A stretch of DNA of 63,171 bases from Basidiobolus meristosporus CBS 931.73 (lineage: Eukaryota > Basidiobolomycota > Basidiobolomycetes > Basidiobolales > Basidiobolaceae), in assembly GCA_002104905.1 (NCBI GenBank), contig MCFE01000518.1:1-63171 (forward strand), written 5' to 3'. Position 1 is the first letter of the stretch. Each line of letters begins with the position of its first letter. The notes under the pieces are model-generated. The model made no database searches, was not told the DNA's origin, and was given only the letters and a program-made list of their open reading frames with translations. The translations under genes and the position numbers were made by a program. Below are positions 1 through 10,892 of the stretch, piece after piece.

Positions 1-640
1 GAGATGACATTGTACTAAAGCTTCCAAAGTCAAAACAACTGTAAACTCCACAAGCAGGGACTTGATAAGAGTGCAACTGTGGTCAATAGTTACAAAGACA
101 GAAATGTATCTTTGCCTGTACAAGAACAAACTTGGGAAAGAATCAAAAATGATAAAAGATACCTACTCTGAGTATTCCTCACAAGTAGTGCCTCCAAGGT
201 CAGTTGGCTGTCAGCACAGTTCCCTGGGAGTGTCCTATGGTCTGGGGTTGGAAGTTCAGATAGCAGCAGGCAGCAGTGATCACACTAATCAGCAAGTTGG
301 TATATTGATAAAAGGGATGATGATTTATTGTTGAGGGACTGCCTCCCTCATATACTTTTCTCACTGGCTAAGTGATTACTAATCATGGTGTTCCAGAAGG
401 TTCCAGATATTGATAGAAATCTGAGTGACATCAGAATGACCTAAGAATGTTCTAAGTTGGTACCAGAGGGTTCTAAGAGGTACAGCACATCTAACCAATC
501 AGGAATTAGTACTCTGGAACCTGTGTGACATAAGGATACCACTTATGGTATCAAAATGGTAGGGATGGTAACACGTACTGATCATGTGTTGCTGGTACTG
601 GTGTGGGTACTTGCCTAATACAAAAGCACTTACAGCTAGT
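1..640 (-). mobile_element. Gypsy-family leader/LTR fragment (third gypsy copy)
   Basis: The first ~200 bases resemble the untranslated leader upstream of gag in the two gypsy copies further right (about 6485-6660 and 13803-13985): shared, ordered blocks include attgtactaaagc, the 'caacTGTAAACTCCAC' stretch and tatctttgcct. The following ~400 bases resemble a diverged LTR ('ggttccaga', 'ccagaaggttc'). No coding capacity is visible. The left edge of the window cuts the element, so its length is unknown. The match was judged by eye. Confidence 0.5.
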
Positions 641-789
641 AATCATACATGAAGTGAGGGATAACTTATGCAATAAGGTAAGCAGATGTGATAGTCAACC
701 AGCTTATGGGATAGTATTGATCAGGTAAGACAAACGGGATAAAACTAAAATAAGGGTAGCAGAGAAATAGGGAAGTAGAAAATATAGGA

Positions 790-1684
790 ATGAGCACATC
801 TGTCAGTGGGTGTCACAGTGACCCCACCACAACAGGCTCCAAGTAATATTCATATGCATATGCAACAATACAAATGCAATGACTGGATGAACTGGATATG
901 TATTTATTCAAGTGGTGTCCTGAAGCCATTCCTACCAAGAGTACATTGGAAGCATTGGGAGTCATATGTGGGCATTGTAGGAATATTCATCAAGAATGGA
1001 TCATCAATGCAAACTTGACACATCTACAGCAGTTGTGTGGGGAGTTTGTGATGGGATCTGAGTGGCTATATTACAGACATAAAGCTGAATGTGTAGATCT
1101 CTGCCACTACTGTATCTATTCTCTACTCCATCTTGCATGGTGTGTGGAGAATATTGGGCCTAACTTCACCTTTTGGGAGTTTCCTATGGAGCAGATGTGT
1201 GGTGAGATAGGAAGTCAAGTCAAGTTGCAGGTACTACCATATCTCAATCTCATCAGGAATATTACCTTCAAGTCCATCATGGATGTGATGAGTTGGCACA
1301 TGGATGACAGCCAGAAAGAGTTGGAAAATACTGAGTACAAATGTGCACATGGAGAAACCTATGCCTAGGGGACTAAGAAGCTAAGCAGCCCCAATGAGTG
1401 GGTAATCCATTAGGCAATGCAAAGTTGGATTGGGTGCATATATATATATATATGCTATGCAAGTATTGTCACAGCACCAATAAAATATTGTCAAGTTTTA
1501 TCCCTTTATATGGTTGTAAAATTAGCAAAACACCATTATGATCCTGTCATAAGATTGTTAGTAGGGTCACTAATTCCAAGCTGCTGTTATTATGATGGTC
1601 TCTAACCAGGATCTTGACAGCTGATCTGGATTGGATCCACCTGCAGGACCAAGTTATTTTTCATAGGGAAGGTGTGCTTCTGTT
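790..1684 (+). mobile_element. DNA-transposon-like relic with a partial reading frame
   Basis: A partial frame (about 898-1366) reads ...LCHYCIYSLLHLAWCVENIGP then FWEFPMEQMCGEIGSQVK. A diverged second copy lies at about 17240-17680 with stop codons. The spacing (H-x-L-H-L-a..v.niGP..tfWeFPMErm.G.ig) is reminiscent of the DUF4218-like C-terminal part of CACTA-type transposases, but I cannot confirm the family by eye. Sequence just left of the copia LTR (1610-1680, 'aggaccaagttatttttca') recurs at 18530, so the copia LTR at 1685 appears to have landed inside this repeat. An AT dinucleotide run lies at about 1438-1453. Confidence 0.4.
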
Positions 1685-2033
1685 TGTTGTAAAAATTTGT
1701 ATTTCCACCTAAATATTCACCTAACTTAGTCACTTAGATCATTACCTTCAAATCCTAGAAAATACTGACCAAATTCCTTGTTGGGATTTACTTAGAATAC
1801 TTTTACCAAAATACCAGGTACCCAGAACATGAAAATTCTCAAAGTTGTCCAAATAGCCCCAAACTTTGCACACATGCTCTTGGGACCTTCCTAAACCTAT
1901 TTTACGTGTTTATAATGCTAAGACCAGGTAAAAGTATAAATAATACTTGTACATTGAATAAATCATTAAGTGAAAACCACATAATCTACTTGCCCTCCCA
2001 ATCACTTCCAATATCTCCAAGACTCTTACAACA
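1685..2033 (+). repeat. Copia-1 5' LTR (349 bp)
   Basis: It starts TGTTGTAA and ends TTACAACA, a perfect 8-bp terminal inverted repeat. At least nine other full, partial or solo copies of this LTR lie in the window (10893, 16858, 38451, 39274, 40642, about 40980, 42363, 42987, about 43618). A TATA-like 'gtataaata' sits near 1933, and an AATAAA follows at about 1958. Confidence 0.92.
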
Positions 2034-2046
2034 AGTTATGAGCCCC
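2034..2046 (+). promoter_or_regulatory. Copia-1 primer binding site, anticodon-arm type of initiator tRNA-Met
   Basis: Directly after the LTR the sequence reads agttatgagcccc. GTTATGAGCCC is complementary to the anticodon arm typical of eukaryotic initiator tRNA-Met (GGGCTCATAAC). Drosophila copia is known to prime from a half-tRNA-iMet cut in the anticodon loop. In the Copia-4 copy the site reads GGTTATGTGC at the equivalent place. The gag ATG at 2038 overlaps this site. Confidence 0.6.
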
Positions 2047-3120
2047 AAGCTGTCACTCTCTCCAATGTCTACTACTGCTATTACTGGAATTTTTCCCTTT
2101 GCTCAAAAGTTAGATGGATCTAACTGCTGTGTGTGGAAGGTGAAGATGAAGATGCTGCTAAAAGAAAGAGGCCTTTAGGATATTTTCATGAGAAAAGAAT
2201 GCCCTCCTAAAAGTGTGGGAGAGGAAGCCTTAAAGTACCAGAAGAAAGAACAAAGTGCCTTTCACTGCATTTGCCTTAATGTTAAGGACAAATTGCAAAT
2301 TCAATGCTCAAGAGCAAAAACGGCAAAGAATGCCTGGAAGGCATTAGACAACACCTACCGGTCATGTTCAGCTGCCAAGAAAATGTATCTGAGACAAAAA
2401 TTCTTTACTACATAGATGCAGCCTGGAGAAGAAATGAAAAATCTAATCAACAGAATTACCCTGCTCGTAGATGAGATGGAATCTGTGGGCGTACCAACTA
2501 CTGATGAGGATGTGATAGTTGCCATCCTGAATAGCCTGACAGACAAGTCTCAGGGCCTTGTATCAGCCCTAGAGTCCAGAACTGAAGATTTGACCTTAAA
2601 TTACATATATGGAAGGCTCCTGGATGAAGAATTAAGAAAATCAGGTGCCAATAAGAAGGAAGAAGAAAATACTTTAATAAGCAATGATAGCCAGCAAAGG
2701 AGGTACCCAAGACCCTACAAAGGCAAAAGCAACCTGTTTTGCAACTACTGCAAAAGGAAAGACACACATCAGACCAGTGTCTCAAAAAGAGAGATTATCA
2801 GCAAAAAAAGCCTGAATATGGAAATGCTGCAACAACTGAAGATAGACTATTTGTATCTGCACTAAATATGACCACAAACAAGGATTCTCAGACATGGTAT
2901 ATTGACTCTGGAGCTTCTTGACACTTTACATGCCAAAAAGAACTTTTTACCAAATATCAAGATATTCCAATTAAGAAGGTTTTGATGGGTGATGATAGAA
3001 CACTTGATGCAGTGGGAGAAGGAACTATCCAAGTAAGACTTAGAAGCAGTGAAGGAAGCTATACATTGACCTTTAAAGAAGTACTCTATGTACCAGAAAT
3101 AGCCAAGAGCCTACTCTCTG
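2038..3120 (+). pseudogene. Copia-1 gag and start of protease (broken)
   Basis: The frame opens at ATG 2038 (MSPKLSLSPMSTTAITGIF..) just after the LTR. It shows the UBN2-type gag signature (LDGSNCCVWKVKMKMLL; later a region ending DEELRKSGANKKEEEN) and a CCHC knuckle (CNYCKRK...SDQC, frameshifted inside the knuckle). The protease motif WYIDSGAS follows at about 2899-2920. In-frame stops lie at 2176-2178 and 2413-2415, the knuckle frameshift is near 2760, and another stop follows DSGAS. Gypsy-1 interrupts the frame after ..KSLLS at 3120 and it resumes at 7253. Confidence 0.85.
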
Positions 3121-3589
3121 TGTTATGAATAGACACAAGGCAGGAGAGTAGAGCTAGGCAAGGCAGAACCAGGAAAGGACTAAGGTGTGGATCAACAAGG
3201 CAAGGCGGATTTCCAAGGCAAGGCTGTTTATTCAAGGCCTGTGTTTATCAGACTGAGGAATACTTAAGGGGGGATAGGACTATATATACTTTTTGGCTAT
3301 ACTGATGCCAAGAGATATTAGCTAATACTAATGGGGTTGTGGGGTAAGGCACAGCAATGGTGCTGGGGATAATGACATAGATGACACGGCACTGAGACAG
3401 GATGGGGAAATGGATTGGGTCACCTGATCATGTGACTAAGTCATGTGACCTAGTATTTCCATATACGGTACTGGACTATGAAAAATACAATGGAAACCTT
3501 CCATGGAATGTTCCATTGTGTAACAATGGTTTGGAATGGCCAGGAACTTTCTGGAAGGTGGTAGAAGGTTCCAGAAGGAATCTCTTGGA

Positions 3590-5379
3590 GTAGTTTGCTA
3601 TGAACCTGCAATAGAAGTTGGCAAATCCCAGGAAGGATTGTACTTCCTTGACTGAGCTTGGAGTTTTCCAAGATTGGACTGAGTCAACTTTCTTTGGGTC
3701 CATGCTTGTTCCCTCAGGGCTGATGAGATAACCAAGAAATTCCACTTCTCTCTGGTCAAATTCACACTTCTCTAGCTTGGCACAGAGACCGGCAGAGTCT
3801 AGTTTTCTCAATACTTTCTTGACATGTTTATCATGTTCATCTTGGCTCTTGGAGTATATGAGAATATCATCAAGGTAGATTACCACAAAATGGTCAAGGT
3901 ATTCACGGAATATGTCATTCATGAGGTGTTGAAACGCAGCAGGGGCATTGGTGAGGCCAAATGGCAATACTTTGTATTCAAAGTGGCCATATCTTGTGCA
4001 AAAGGCAGTTTTCCATTCATCACCGGGCTTGATTCTGACAAGATTGTAAGCTCCTCTCAAGTCAATCTTGGTGAAGACTTGGGCAGCAGATAGCTGATCC
4101 AACAGTGTGTTGATCAGGGGCAGGGGGTAGTGGTTCTTGACTGTGATCTTATTCAAAGCACGGTAGTCCACACACATTCTGAGTGTGCCATCCTTCTTCT
4201 TGACAAAGAGGATTGGGGCTCCAGCACGTGATTTGGAGTGCTGAATAAAACCCTTCTGGAGTTTTTCTTCAATATAACCATGGAGTTCTTTCAACTCCAG
4301 CTGGGAGGGGTTATATATTGGGCCAAATGGAGGGACTTTTCCATCTTCAAGGTCAATAGGGCAGCCATAAGGCCAACGGTCAGGGAGTAGTTCTGCTTTC
4401 TTCTTGTCAAAGACATGGGCAAACTCTTGGTACTTGGCTGGTATGTTTGCTGAGGGGGCTCCTTCAGCTGGCAAGGTATCTTGGGCTGTTGAACTGTTGG
4501 CAACAGTCTTTTCACGGTTATCAGGGTCTGGATATTTCATGAAGTTGACTTGGTGGGATCTGGTGAATGACAGGATCTTGGATTTCCAATCAATACTTGG
4601 ATTGTGGTAGCTCAGCCATGAGCTTCCAAGCACAATAGGATAGTGTGGTGAGTTGATGATGTTGAAGGCGATTCTTTCTTGGTGGGCAGTGTGGGTTATT
4701 ACTGACTGTACTTGGTGAGTGGGAGAGCTTGTAGGTCAAGTCAGTACCACTTGGTTCAGAATAGCTTCCGATAGAAGGTAGCAAGGTAATAAAGACTTCT
4801 GTTTATTTTGTCCAAATCCCGTTGTTCTTCCTGGTTCAATTGGGTAGATATATATATCACTTGGGGGGGCTTAGACAATAGACAATGTGTTATAAAATAG
4901 GGTTGTGAACACCTTCCTGTTATGGTAAGTGTTCTAACTAGATAAGGGCAGGGATAGGAGGGGAGGACGCATGGGGGAATCATAGGGAGGGTACTGGAGG
5001 ACTTTGGGTAGGACTCTGGAGGGAACTCTTGGGAGAACTCTTGGGCGAAGAGTGGGTACTACATTGAGTACTCACAGGCAGTACTGGACAGCTGGAGTAA
5101 GCATGTCTCATGGGTAACGGCACCAGAGGATAGTGATCTTCCATCAATAACTTCTACTTGGACTGGACAGGATTTCAAGGTAACAGGGATAGAGTGCTTC
5201 TGGACAAAGGCTTGGTCAATGAAACAGGATGAAACACCAGAATCAATCAGGGCTAGGGCTGGGACAGGACTGGAGTCAGGGATCTGGATTTTGACAGGCA
5301 TTCTCAAGGACTGGATAAATTTTGTGGCATAGGAAGATTCTTGGATATGCTGGATTTTCATGGGTGGGTCCAGTTGCAA
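3590..5379 (-). pseudogene. Gypsy-1 protease and reverse transcriptase, interrupted by a solo LTR
   Basis: The aspartic protease motif ALIDSGVSSCFID lies at about 5245-5210. The solo LTR at 4690-5076 breaks the frame. RT resumes at about 4633 (LGSSWLSYHNPSIDWKSKIL) and carries the motifs [37 protein letters not shown] and the catalytic YLDD (VVIYLDDILIYS). It ends at FIANYSK, where the deletion joins the LTR. No RNase H or integrase follows. Confidence 0.88.
4690..5076. mobile_element. Solo LTR of another element inside Gypsy-1
   Basis: 387 bp beginning TGTGGGTTATTAC and ending GTACTCACA, flanked by the 5-bp direct repeat GGCAG (4685-4689 and 5077-5081). Gypsy-2 has the uninterrupted sequence at this site. 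The sequence matches neither the copia nor the gypsy LTR of this window, so it represents a further LTR family. Its direction cannot be settled. Confidence 0.8.
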
Positions 5380-5384
5380 GCCTG

Positions 5385-6317
5385 TCAGTGCAACTGGACA
5401 TTGGAGTTTCCCAACAGATCTGAATCAGGTTGGTTACTGGAGGACTGCATCAGCTTGAAGCTGGACTTCTTGTTGGGGCAGGACTTGGCAAAGTGACCTG
5501 GTTGGCCACAGTATAGACAGAGGTTGGCTTGTTGACGTCTGGATTTTTCACTCTTTGATAGTTTCTTGTATTTGGCACTATCAATCTGCATAAGATCTTC
5601 TGGAGTGACTTGGGGAGCAGGAGGGGCTGGGACTGCAACAGGAATGTGTCTTTGACGGTTCTTTTGCTTCTTCTGGAATAGTCTGTTATCACACCGGATT
5701 GCTTGGTGCATAGCTTCAACCAATGTATCTGGATCTGGGAGTGTGAGTAGCAGATCACAAACTTCATCATTGAGGCCATCTTGGAATTGGCTAATCAAGG
5801 CTGCTTGACCCCAGGAGCTGAGGTCACTGGAGAGTTGTCAGAATTCTGAAGCATAGACTGATTCTGGTTTGTTCCCTTGCTTGAGGGTCTTGATCTTGTT
5901 GGCAGCAGTTCTGGCTTGGTCAAGGTTACCAAATGTTAGCTCCATTTCAGTCCGGAAAGCTTGGTAGTCTCTGAGGAGGGGAGAGTTGGTCTCCACTAAT
6001 GGGGAGAACCACTTGAGAGCTGTACCAGTAAGCAGGTTGGAGATGAAACCAACTTTGGCCTGGTCAGTAGGGTACCGGTTGGGCTGGAGTGCGAGATTGT
6101 TCTTAACCATGTTGATGAAGCCACGGAATTCATTCTGAGAGCCATTGAACTTGGTAGCAGGAGTATACTTGGGTTCTTGGTAGACTGGGACATGGCTAGT
6201 TTGCTGGACACTTTGGTTCTGGAACTGAGCAAGAGTGTTTCTGAGGTCTGCATGGTCTGGCTGCAGTTGGGTAAAGGCAGCCATAAGCTGGGCAAAGTTC
6301 AGCTCTAGGTTGGACAT
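5385..6317 (-). pseudogene. Gypsy-1 gag (one nonsense codon)
   Basis: It starts at the ATG at 6317 (MSNLELNFAQLMAAF). It contains the retrotransposon gag region (FNGSQNEFRGFI...GTALKWFSPLVE) and ends with a CCHC zinc knuckle CLYCGQPGHFAKSCP near residue 285. One in-frame TGA at about 5838-5840 follows ..YASEF; the equivalent codon in Gypsy-2 is TGG. The frame then continues to a stop at 5385. The product would package element RNA; this copy is dead unless the stop is read through. Confidence 0.85.
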
Positions 6318-6710
6318 GGTAGCAAAGGAAGGCGGATGAACTTGCAAGGAATACTGGAATATACTTAACTAGATTGTGGGTTTGTAAAGCCACTAGTATG
6401 TCAAGAATACAACTATTGAGCCACAATCCCCAACTTAAATAAGTTAGCGTCACTTCAGAAGGTACTGGTTTCAACGTCCTTTGATAGAGTATTGTACTAA
6501 AGCCTCCAATACTGTAACAACTGTAAACTCCACCAGCAGGGTAATAAAGTGAATGCAGCTTTGACCAATAGTTTTACAAAGATAAAGTATCTTTGCCTTT
6601 ATAGTACAAGACTAGGGAAAGATGATGGGTGATACTTACGGTGAGTATTCCTTTTACAAGTTTTCTTCAAACTTTGGGCAGAAGGCAGGGATCCACAGGT
6701 AAGTCAGGGG

Positions 6711-6721
6711 AGTCTGATAAA
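6711..6721 (-). promoter_or_regulatory. Gypsy-1 self-priming site (Tf1-like)
   Basis: Two bases after the 5' LTR the - strand reads TTTATCAGACT. This is exactly complementary over 11 nt to AGTCTGATAAA inside the LTR at 6857-6847, placed where transcription should start relative to the TATA box. No usual tRNA 3'-end complement (TGG...) follows the LTR. Eleven-nucleotide self-priming is known for Tf1 and related chromovirus elements. Gypsy-2 keeps the primer site (about 14034-14044) with one mismatch to its own LTR. Confidence 0.65.
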
Positions 6722-6723
6722 AC

Positions 6724-7252
6724 TGTTATGAATAGACACAAGGCAGGAGAGTAGAGCTAGGCAAGGCAGAACCAGGAAAGGACTTAGGTGTGGATCAACA
6801 AGGCAAGGCGGATTTCCAAGGCAAGGCTGTTTATTCAAGACCTGTGTTTATCAGACTGAGGAATACTTAAGGGGGGATAGGACTATATATACTTTTTGGC
6901 TATACTGATGCCAAGAGATATTAGCTAATACTAATGGGGTTGTGGGGTGAGGCACAGCAATGGTGCTGGGGATAATGACATAGATGACACGGCACTGAGA
7001 CAGGATGGGGAAATGGATTGGGTCACCTGATCATGTGACTAAGTCATGTGACCTAGTATTTCCATATATGATACTGGACTATGAAAAATACAATGGAAAC
7101 CTTCCATGGAATGTTCCATTGTGTAACAATGGTTTGGAATGGCCAGGAACTTTCTGGAAGGTGGTAGAAGGTTCCAGAAGGAATCTCTTAGAAATTGAGC
7201 TAGGAAGCTGAAACTTGGCATGGGTGTTCATGGTTGTCATGTGATCATGACA
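6724..7252 (-). repeat. Gypsy-1 5' LTR (529 bp) with TATA box
   Basis: On the - strand it starts TGTCATGATC and ends TTCATAACA. A TATATATA box lies at 6891-6884 (- strand). About 34 nt downstream is AGTCTGATAAA (6857-6847), the likely RNA 5' end, which is complementary to the primer site next to the LTR. The 3' copy (3588-3121) lacks the first ~60 bases of the LTR. Confidence 0.88.
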
Positions 7253-8560
7253 CTCTGTAAGCAAGGCCACAGCAGAAGGACTCAGTTTCAGTTTTGACAA
7301 TTCTGGATGCAGGATCACTGATCAAAATGGTGCCCAGATTGCTTTGGGCATCAGAGATCAGGATCTATACAAGTTGACTTATATTCCATCATATCTGAAA
7401 GCCAATATAAATAACTTAAATGAAGAAGCACCAATGCTTTGGCACAGGAGATTTGGGCACATCAATTTTGATTATTTGCACCAAATGATCAAAGATCAGC
7501 TAATTTCTGGAGTGAGAATTGATCCCCCAGCTAATTTGGAGCACTGTGAAGCCTGCATATATTGGAAACAAGCTAGACAACTGTTCAAGAGCTCTGGGCT
7601 AATCAGTACTAAAAAAAATTAGATCTAATTCACTCAAATCTGTGGCAACCTATGCAAAATTTATCCTTAGGCAGCATGAGAGTATTTACTCACTTTTATT
7701 GATGATTATACAAGTTAAACATGGGTCTACTTCATGGAGAGAAAGGAGGAAGCTCTGTCTAAGTTCAGGAAGCTTAAAGCCATGGTGGAGAGAGAAACTG
7801 GTGAAAAAATCAAGAAAATATGCTCTGACAATGGTGGAGAATATACCTCAAAACTCTTCATCCACTTCTGCAAAATTCATGGGATAAAGCAAGAGACTAC
7901 TGTACTATACTCCCCACAGCAAAATGGAGTAGCAGAACATGCTAACAGATCAATAATTGATATGGCAAGATCTATGATCCATGATCAAAAATTATCCTAT
8001 GATTTTTGGGTGGACTCAGTTGCCACTGCTGTATACCTCAAAAATAGGAGTTATAACAGAATACTTTGTGATTCTATTCCATTTGAAGCATGATATGGAT
8101 ACAGACCAAGTGCAGAACATCTAAGAATATTTGGGTGTACAGCATATGCCAAAAAACTGGCCATAAATCAGGCAAAATTTGAGCCAAAAAGTGTAAAATG
8201 CATATTTTTGGGCTACTGTAATGAGAGTGAGGCATACAGACTCTACAATACCAAAGCAAAGAAGCTGGTCAAGTCCAGGGATGTGTTGCCTGATGAATAT
8301 TCAAAATTTTCACAAAAAATGAAATTAGATGATGCCAAAAATCTGATCTCAAGTCCACCAATTGACAGGATTGAATCACAGCAAAACAATGAAAATTTTT
8401 TCACTGCAGAAGACTCTACAGCTGTGGTTCAGCCAGAATCAGTGCCCAGGAATATTCAGAAGTGTTTATTACAGTGTCAAATGCCTGGAGATCCAATTGG
8501 ACAAGAAATAGCCCAAATTACTATATCAATGAGGGTACAAACTTAGCCTATGCCTATTCA
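7253..8560 (+). pseudogene. Copia-1 integrase region (broken)
   Basis: The frame continues from the protease (LLSVSKATAEGLSFSF..). It shows the GAG-pre-integrase motif LWHRRFGHINFDYL, a Cys pair (CEACIYWKQ), and the integrase core with SDNGGEYTSKLF and SPQQNGVAEHANR, typical of copia integrases. Stops and frameshifts occur at about 7619, 7735 and 8093. The downstream GCTAYAKKLAINQ..CIFLGY segment is the usual copia integrase C-terminal GKGY-like region. Confidence 0.85.
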
Positions 8561-10857
8561 GTCCATATTGGTGAGCCCCAGACCGTAAAAGAGGCCCTAA
8601 ATAGCCCTCAGACAAAGCTTTGGAGATCTGCAATGACTGAGGAATATCAGGCGTTGATGGAAAATCAAACTTGGGACTTGGTCAAATTACCAATCAACCA
8701 AAAATCTATTGGATGCAGATGGGTCTTCAAGACAAAATACAGGGCTGATGGTACAATTGAATGATACAAAGCAAGACTTGTCGCCAAAGGATACTCTCAA
8801 GCAAAAGAACTTGACTATACTGAGACCTTTGCACTGGTAGCAAAGTTTAATTCCATTAGATTAATATTGGCTATTGCAGCCAAATATAAGTTCTTTATTC
8901 ACCAAATGGATGTAAAAACTGCATTTTTGAGTGGAGAACTTGATGAGAATGTGTATATGGACCAGCCTGATGGGTTTGTTGACCAAGATAACCCCCATTT
9001 GGTCTGCAAGCTCAAAAAGTCACTATATGGTCTCAAACAATCACTGAGAGCCTGGAATTGCAAGATAGATTCTTACCTGAAATCTTTGAGTTTCAAAAGA
9101 AGTAATGCTGACTATAGTATATACTATAAGCCAGATAGAGCAAATCCAGTTCTATTAGCTCTATATGTGAATGATCTTATTATAGCTGCCAATAACCTAA
9201 AAACATTGGAAGAGACTAGATACAGTCTATCTAAGGAGTTCAAAATGTCCAATCTAGGAGAACTTAGTTACTACTTAGGGATTAAGTTCTCCATAGACCA
9301 AAGTACCCAGACTATCACCCTAAGCCAATCCAAGTATATTCAAGATATACTAAGGAAGTACCAAAAGGAAGACTGTAAACCGGCAGCTACACCAATGGAG
9401 ACAAACCTTAACTTGGTCAAAACTCAACCAAATTATGAGAGCTTGGTGCCATCTGAGATCCCTGACTTTCCTTATAAATCTATAGCCAGCAGTCTGAAGT
9501 ATGTCATGCTTGGAACACGTCCAGATATCTCATATTCAGTGGGAGTTGTCAGCCAACATAATAGACTTGTTCTGTTGGATAGTGCCACATTGAGCCATAT
9601 GTGCCAAATGATGCCATAGTGTGCCAGGGAGGCCAAGTGAGCCTACACTTGGCCAAAGAGTGTGCAGCACAGCTCTGCATCTTCATGCAAAGCAGCCCCT
9701 GTGTTTCACTCATTGTGTTGGAGAAAATCCATTTTTTGACCTTATTTTTTTGGTAAATGGTGTACAGGATGTGCAAGTGCACAAAGGGATTGAAGATATG
9801 CATCTGGTACTCAATACCCATGGCACTCTGAATCTAGCTCCTGTGGCTTGTAACATGTCACAAAAATGCATGGCACTATCTTGGTCCACTGGTACTATCC
9901 GGCACTATATTTAAATATTAGCCCTAAAGTAAGATCAATACAAAGCACTTATAGTGCCGGATAGTACCAGTGGACCAAGATAGTGCCATGCATTTTTGTG
10001 ACATGTTACAAGCCACAGGAGCTAGATTCAGAGTGCCATGGGTATTGAGTACCAGATGTATATCTTCAATCCTTTAGTGCTCTTACACATCCTGCACAAT
10101 ATTGATCCACAAAAAAACATCAAAAAATGGATTTTCTCCTGCATCATAAGTGAAACATAGGGGCTGCTTTGCATGAAGATGCAGATCTATGTTTTGCAAT
10201 CTGTGGCCAAGTATAGGCTCACTTGCCCTCTCTGGCACTCTATGGCATCATTTGGCACTCATGGCTCAATGTGGCACTATCTAACAGAACAAGTCTAATC
10301 AGAACTATGGATCTGATCATATTGCTGCAGTTAAGCGGATTTTTAGATACCTAAAAGGAACTGCTGATATCTGCTTAAGACACACTTGTAAGGATTCAGA
10401 ACAGGACCTTATGGGATACTCTGATGCTGATTGGGGACAAAATTTAGAAGACAGAAGATCCAACACAGGATACACCTTTCTTTACTGTAAAGGAGCAATT
10501 TCATGGAATTCAAGAAAGCAACCAACTGTAGCACTTTCCACCACAGAGGCAGAGTATATGGTAACCTGTGAAGCTACAAAAGAAGCAATGTGGTTAAGAA
10601 AACCTTTTACAGATTTTGGCCAATATCAAAAAATGCCTATTACTTTATTTCAAGATAATCAAGGATGTATACAAATAGGTAGAAATCCCACTTCTCATGC
10701 TAGAACCAAGCACATAGATATTAGACATCATTTTATACATGCAACTATAGAGAATAACTTAGTTAGCTTAGTTTACTGTCCTACAGATGAAATGATTGCA
10801 GACATATTTACCAAACTATTAGCTAGAGACAAGTTTGAATATCATAGGTCAAAATAA
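8561..10857 (+). pseudogene. Copia-1 reverse transcriptase and RNase H (split by a foldback element)
   Basis: RT begins at about 8570 (EALNSPQTKLWRSAMTEEYQAL), with [15 protein letters not shown] and PDGF. The catalytic motif reads YVNDL, so the first Asp of YVDD is replaced by Asn and the copy is catalytically dead. A stop at 8761-8763 splits the N-terminal part. The frame is cut at 9562 (VVSQHN) by the palindromic element and resumes at 10297. RNase H follows (GYSDADWGQNLEDRRS, STTEAEYM, KHIDIRHHFI, ADIFTKLL) to a stop at 10857. Confidence 0.87.
9563..10296. mobile_element. 734-bp palindromic foldback/MITE-like element
   Basis: The left half is the near-complete reverse complement of the right half. 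It begins AGACTTGTTCTGTT and ends AACAGAACAAGTCT, with a turn at about 9915-9945. It sits in the copia RT frame between AAT (9560-9562) and AAT (10297-10299), a 3-bp target duplication. Apparent reading frames inside it are a by-product of the palindrome. The superfamily is unclear; a 3-bp duplication would fit PIF/Harbinger or CACTA derivatives. Confidence 0.85.
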
Positions 10858-10892
10858 GGACTAGTCAGTATGCACATTTAGCTGAGTGGGAG

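Larger units (their letters stand above)
3121..7252 (-). mobile_element. Gypsy-1: Ty3/gypsy element nested in Copia-1, internally deleted
   Basis: It is flanked by a 5-bp target duplication CTCTG (3116-3120 and 7253-7257). Read on the - strand: 5' LTR 7252-6724, leader, gag 6317-5385, protease/RT 5379-3590, 3' LTR fragment 3588-3121. RNase H and integrase are missing. RT ends after ..FANFYCRFIANYSK and runs straight into the LTR, so a deletion removed the C-terminal half of pol and the beginning of the 3' LTR. A solo LTR (4690-5076) interrupts the protease-RT region. A nonsense codon (TGA in place of the Trp codon seen in Gypsy-2) sits in gag near 5838. Confidence 0.92.

Noticed and set aside
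1438-1453. AT dinucleotide run as an origin or regulatory site
   Set aside because: A short simple repeat in transposon-derived DNA; nothing supports a function.
9621-9914. Reading frames on both strands around 9.55-9.91 kb
   Set aside because: They are inside the palindromic element and mirror each other; no protein features.
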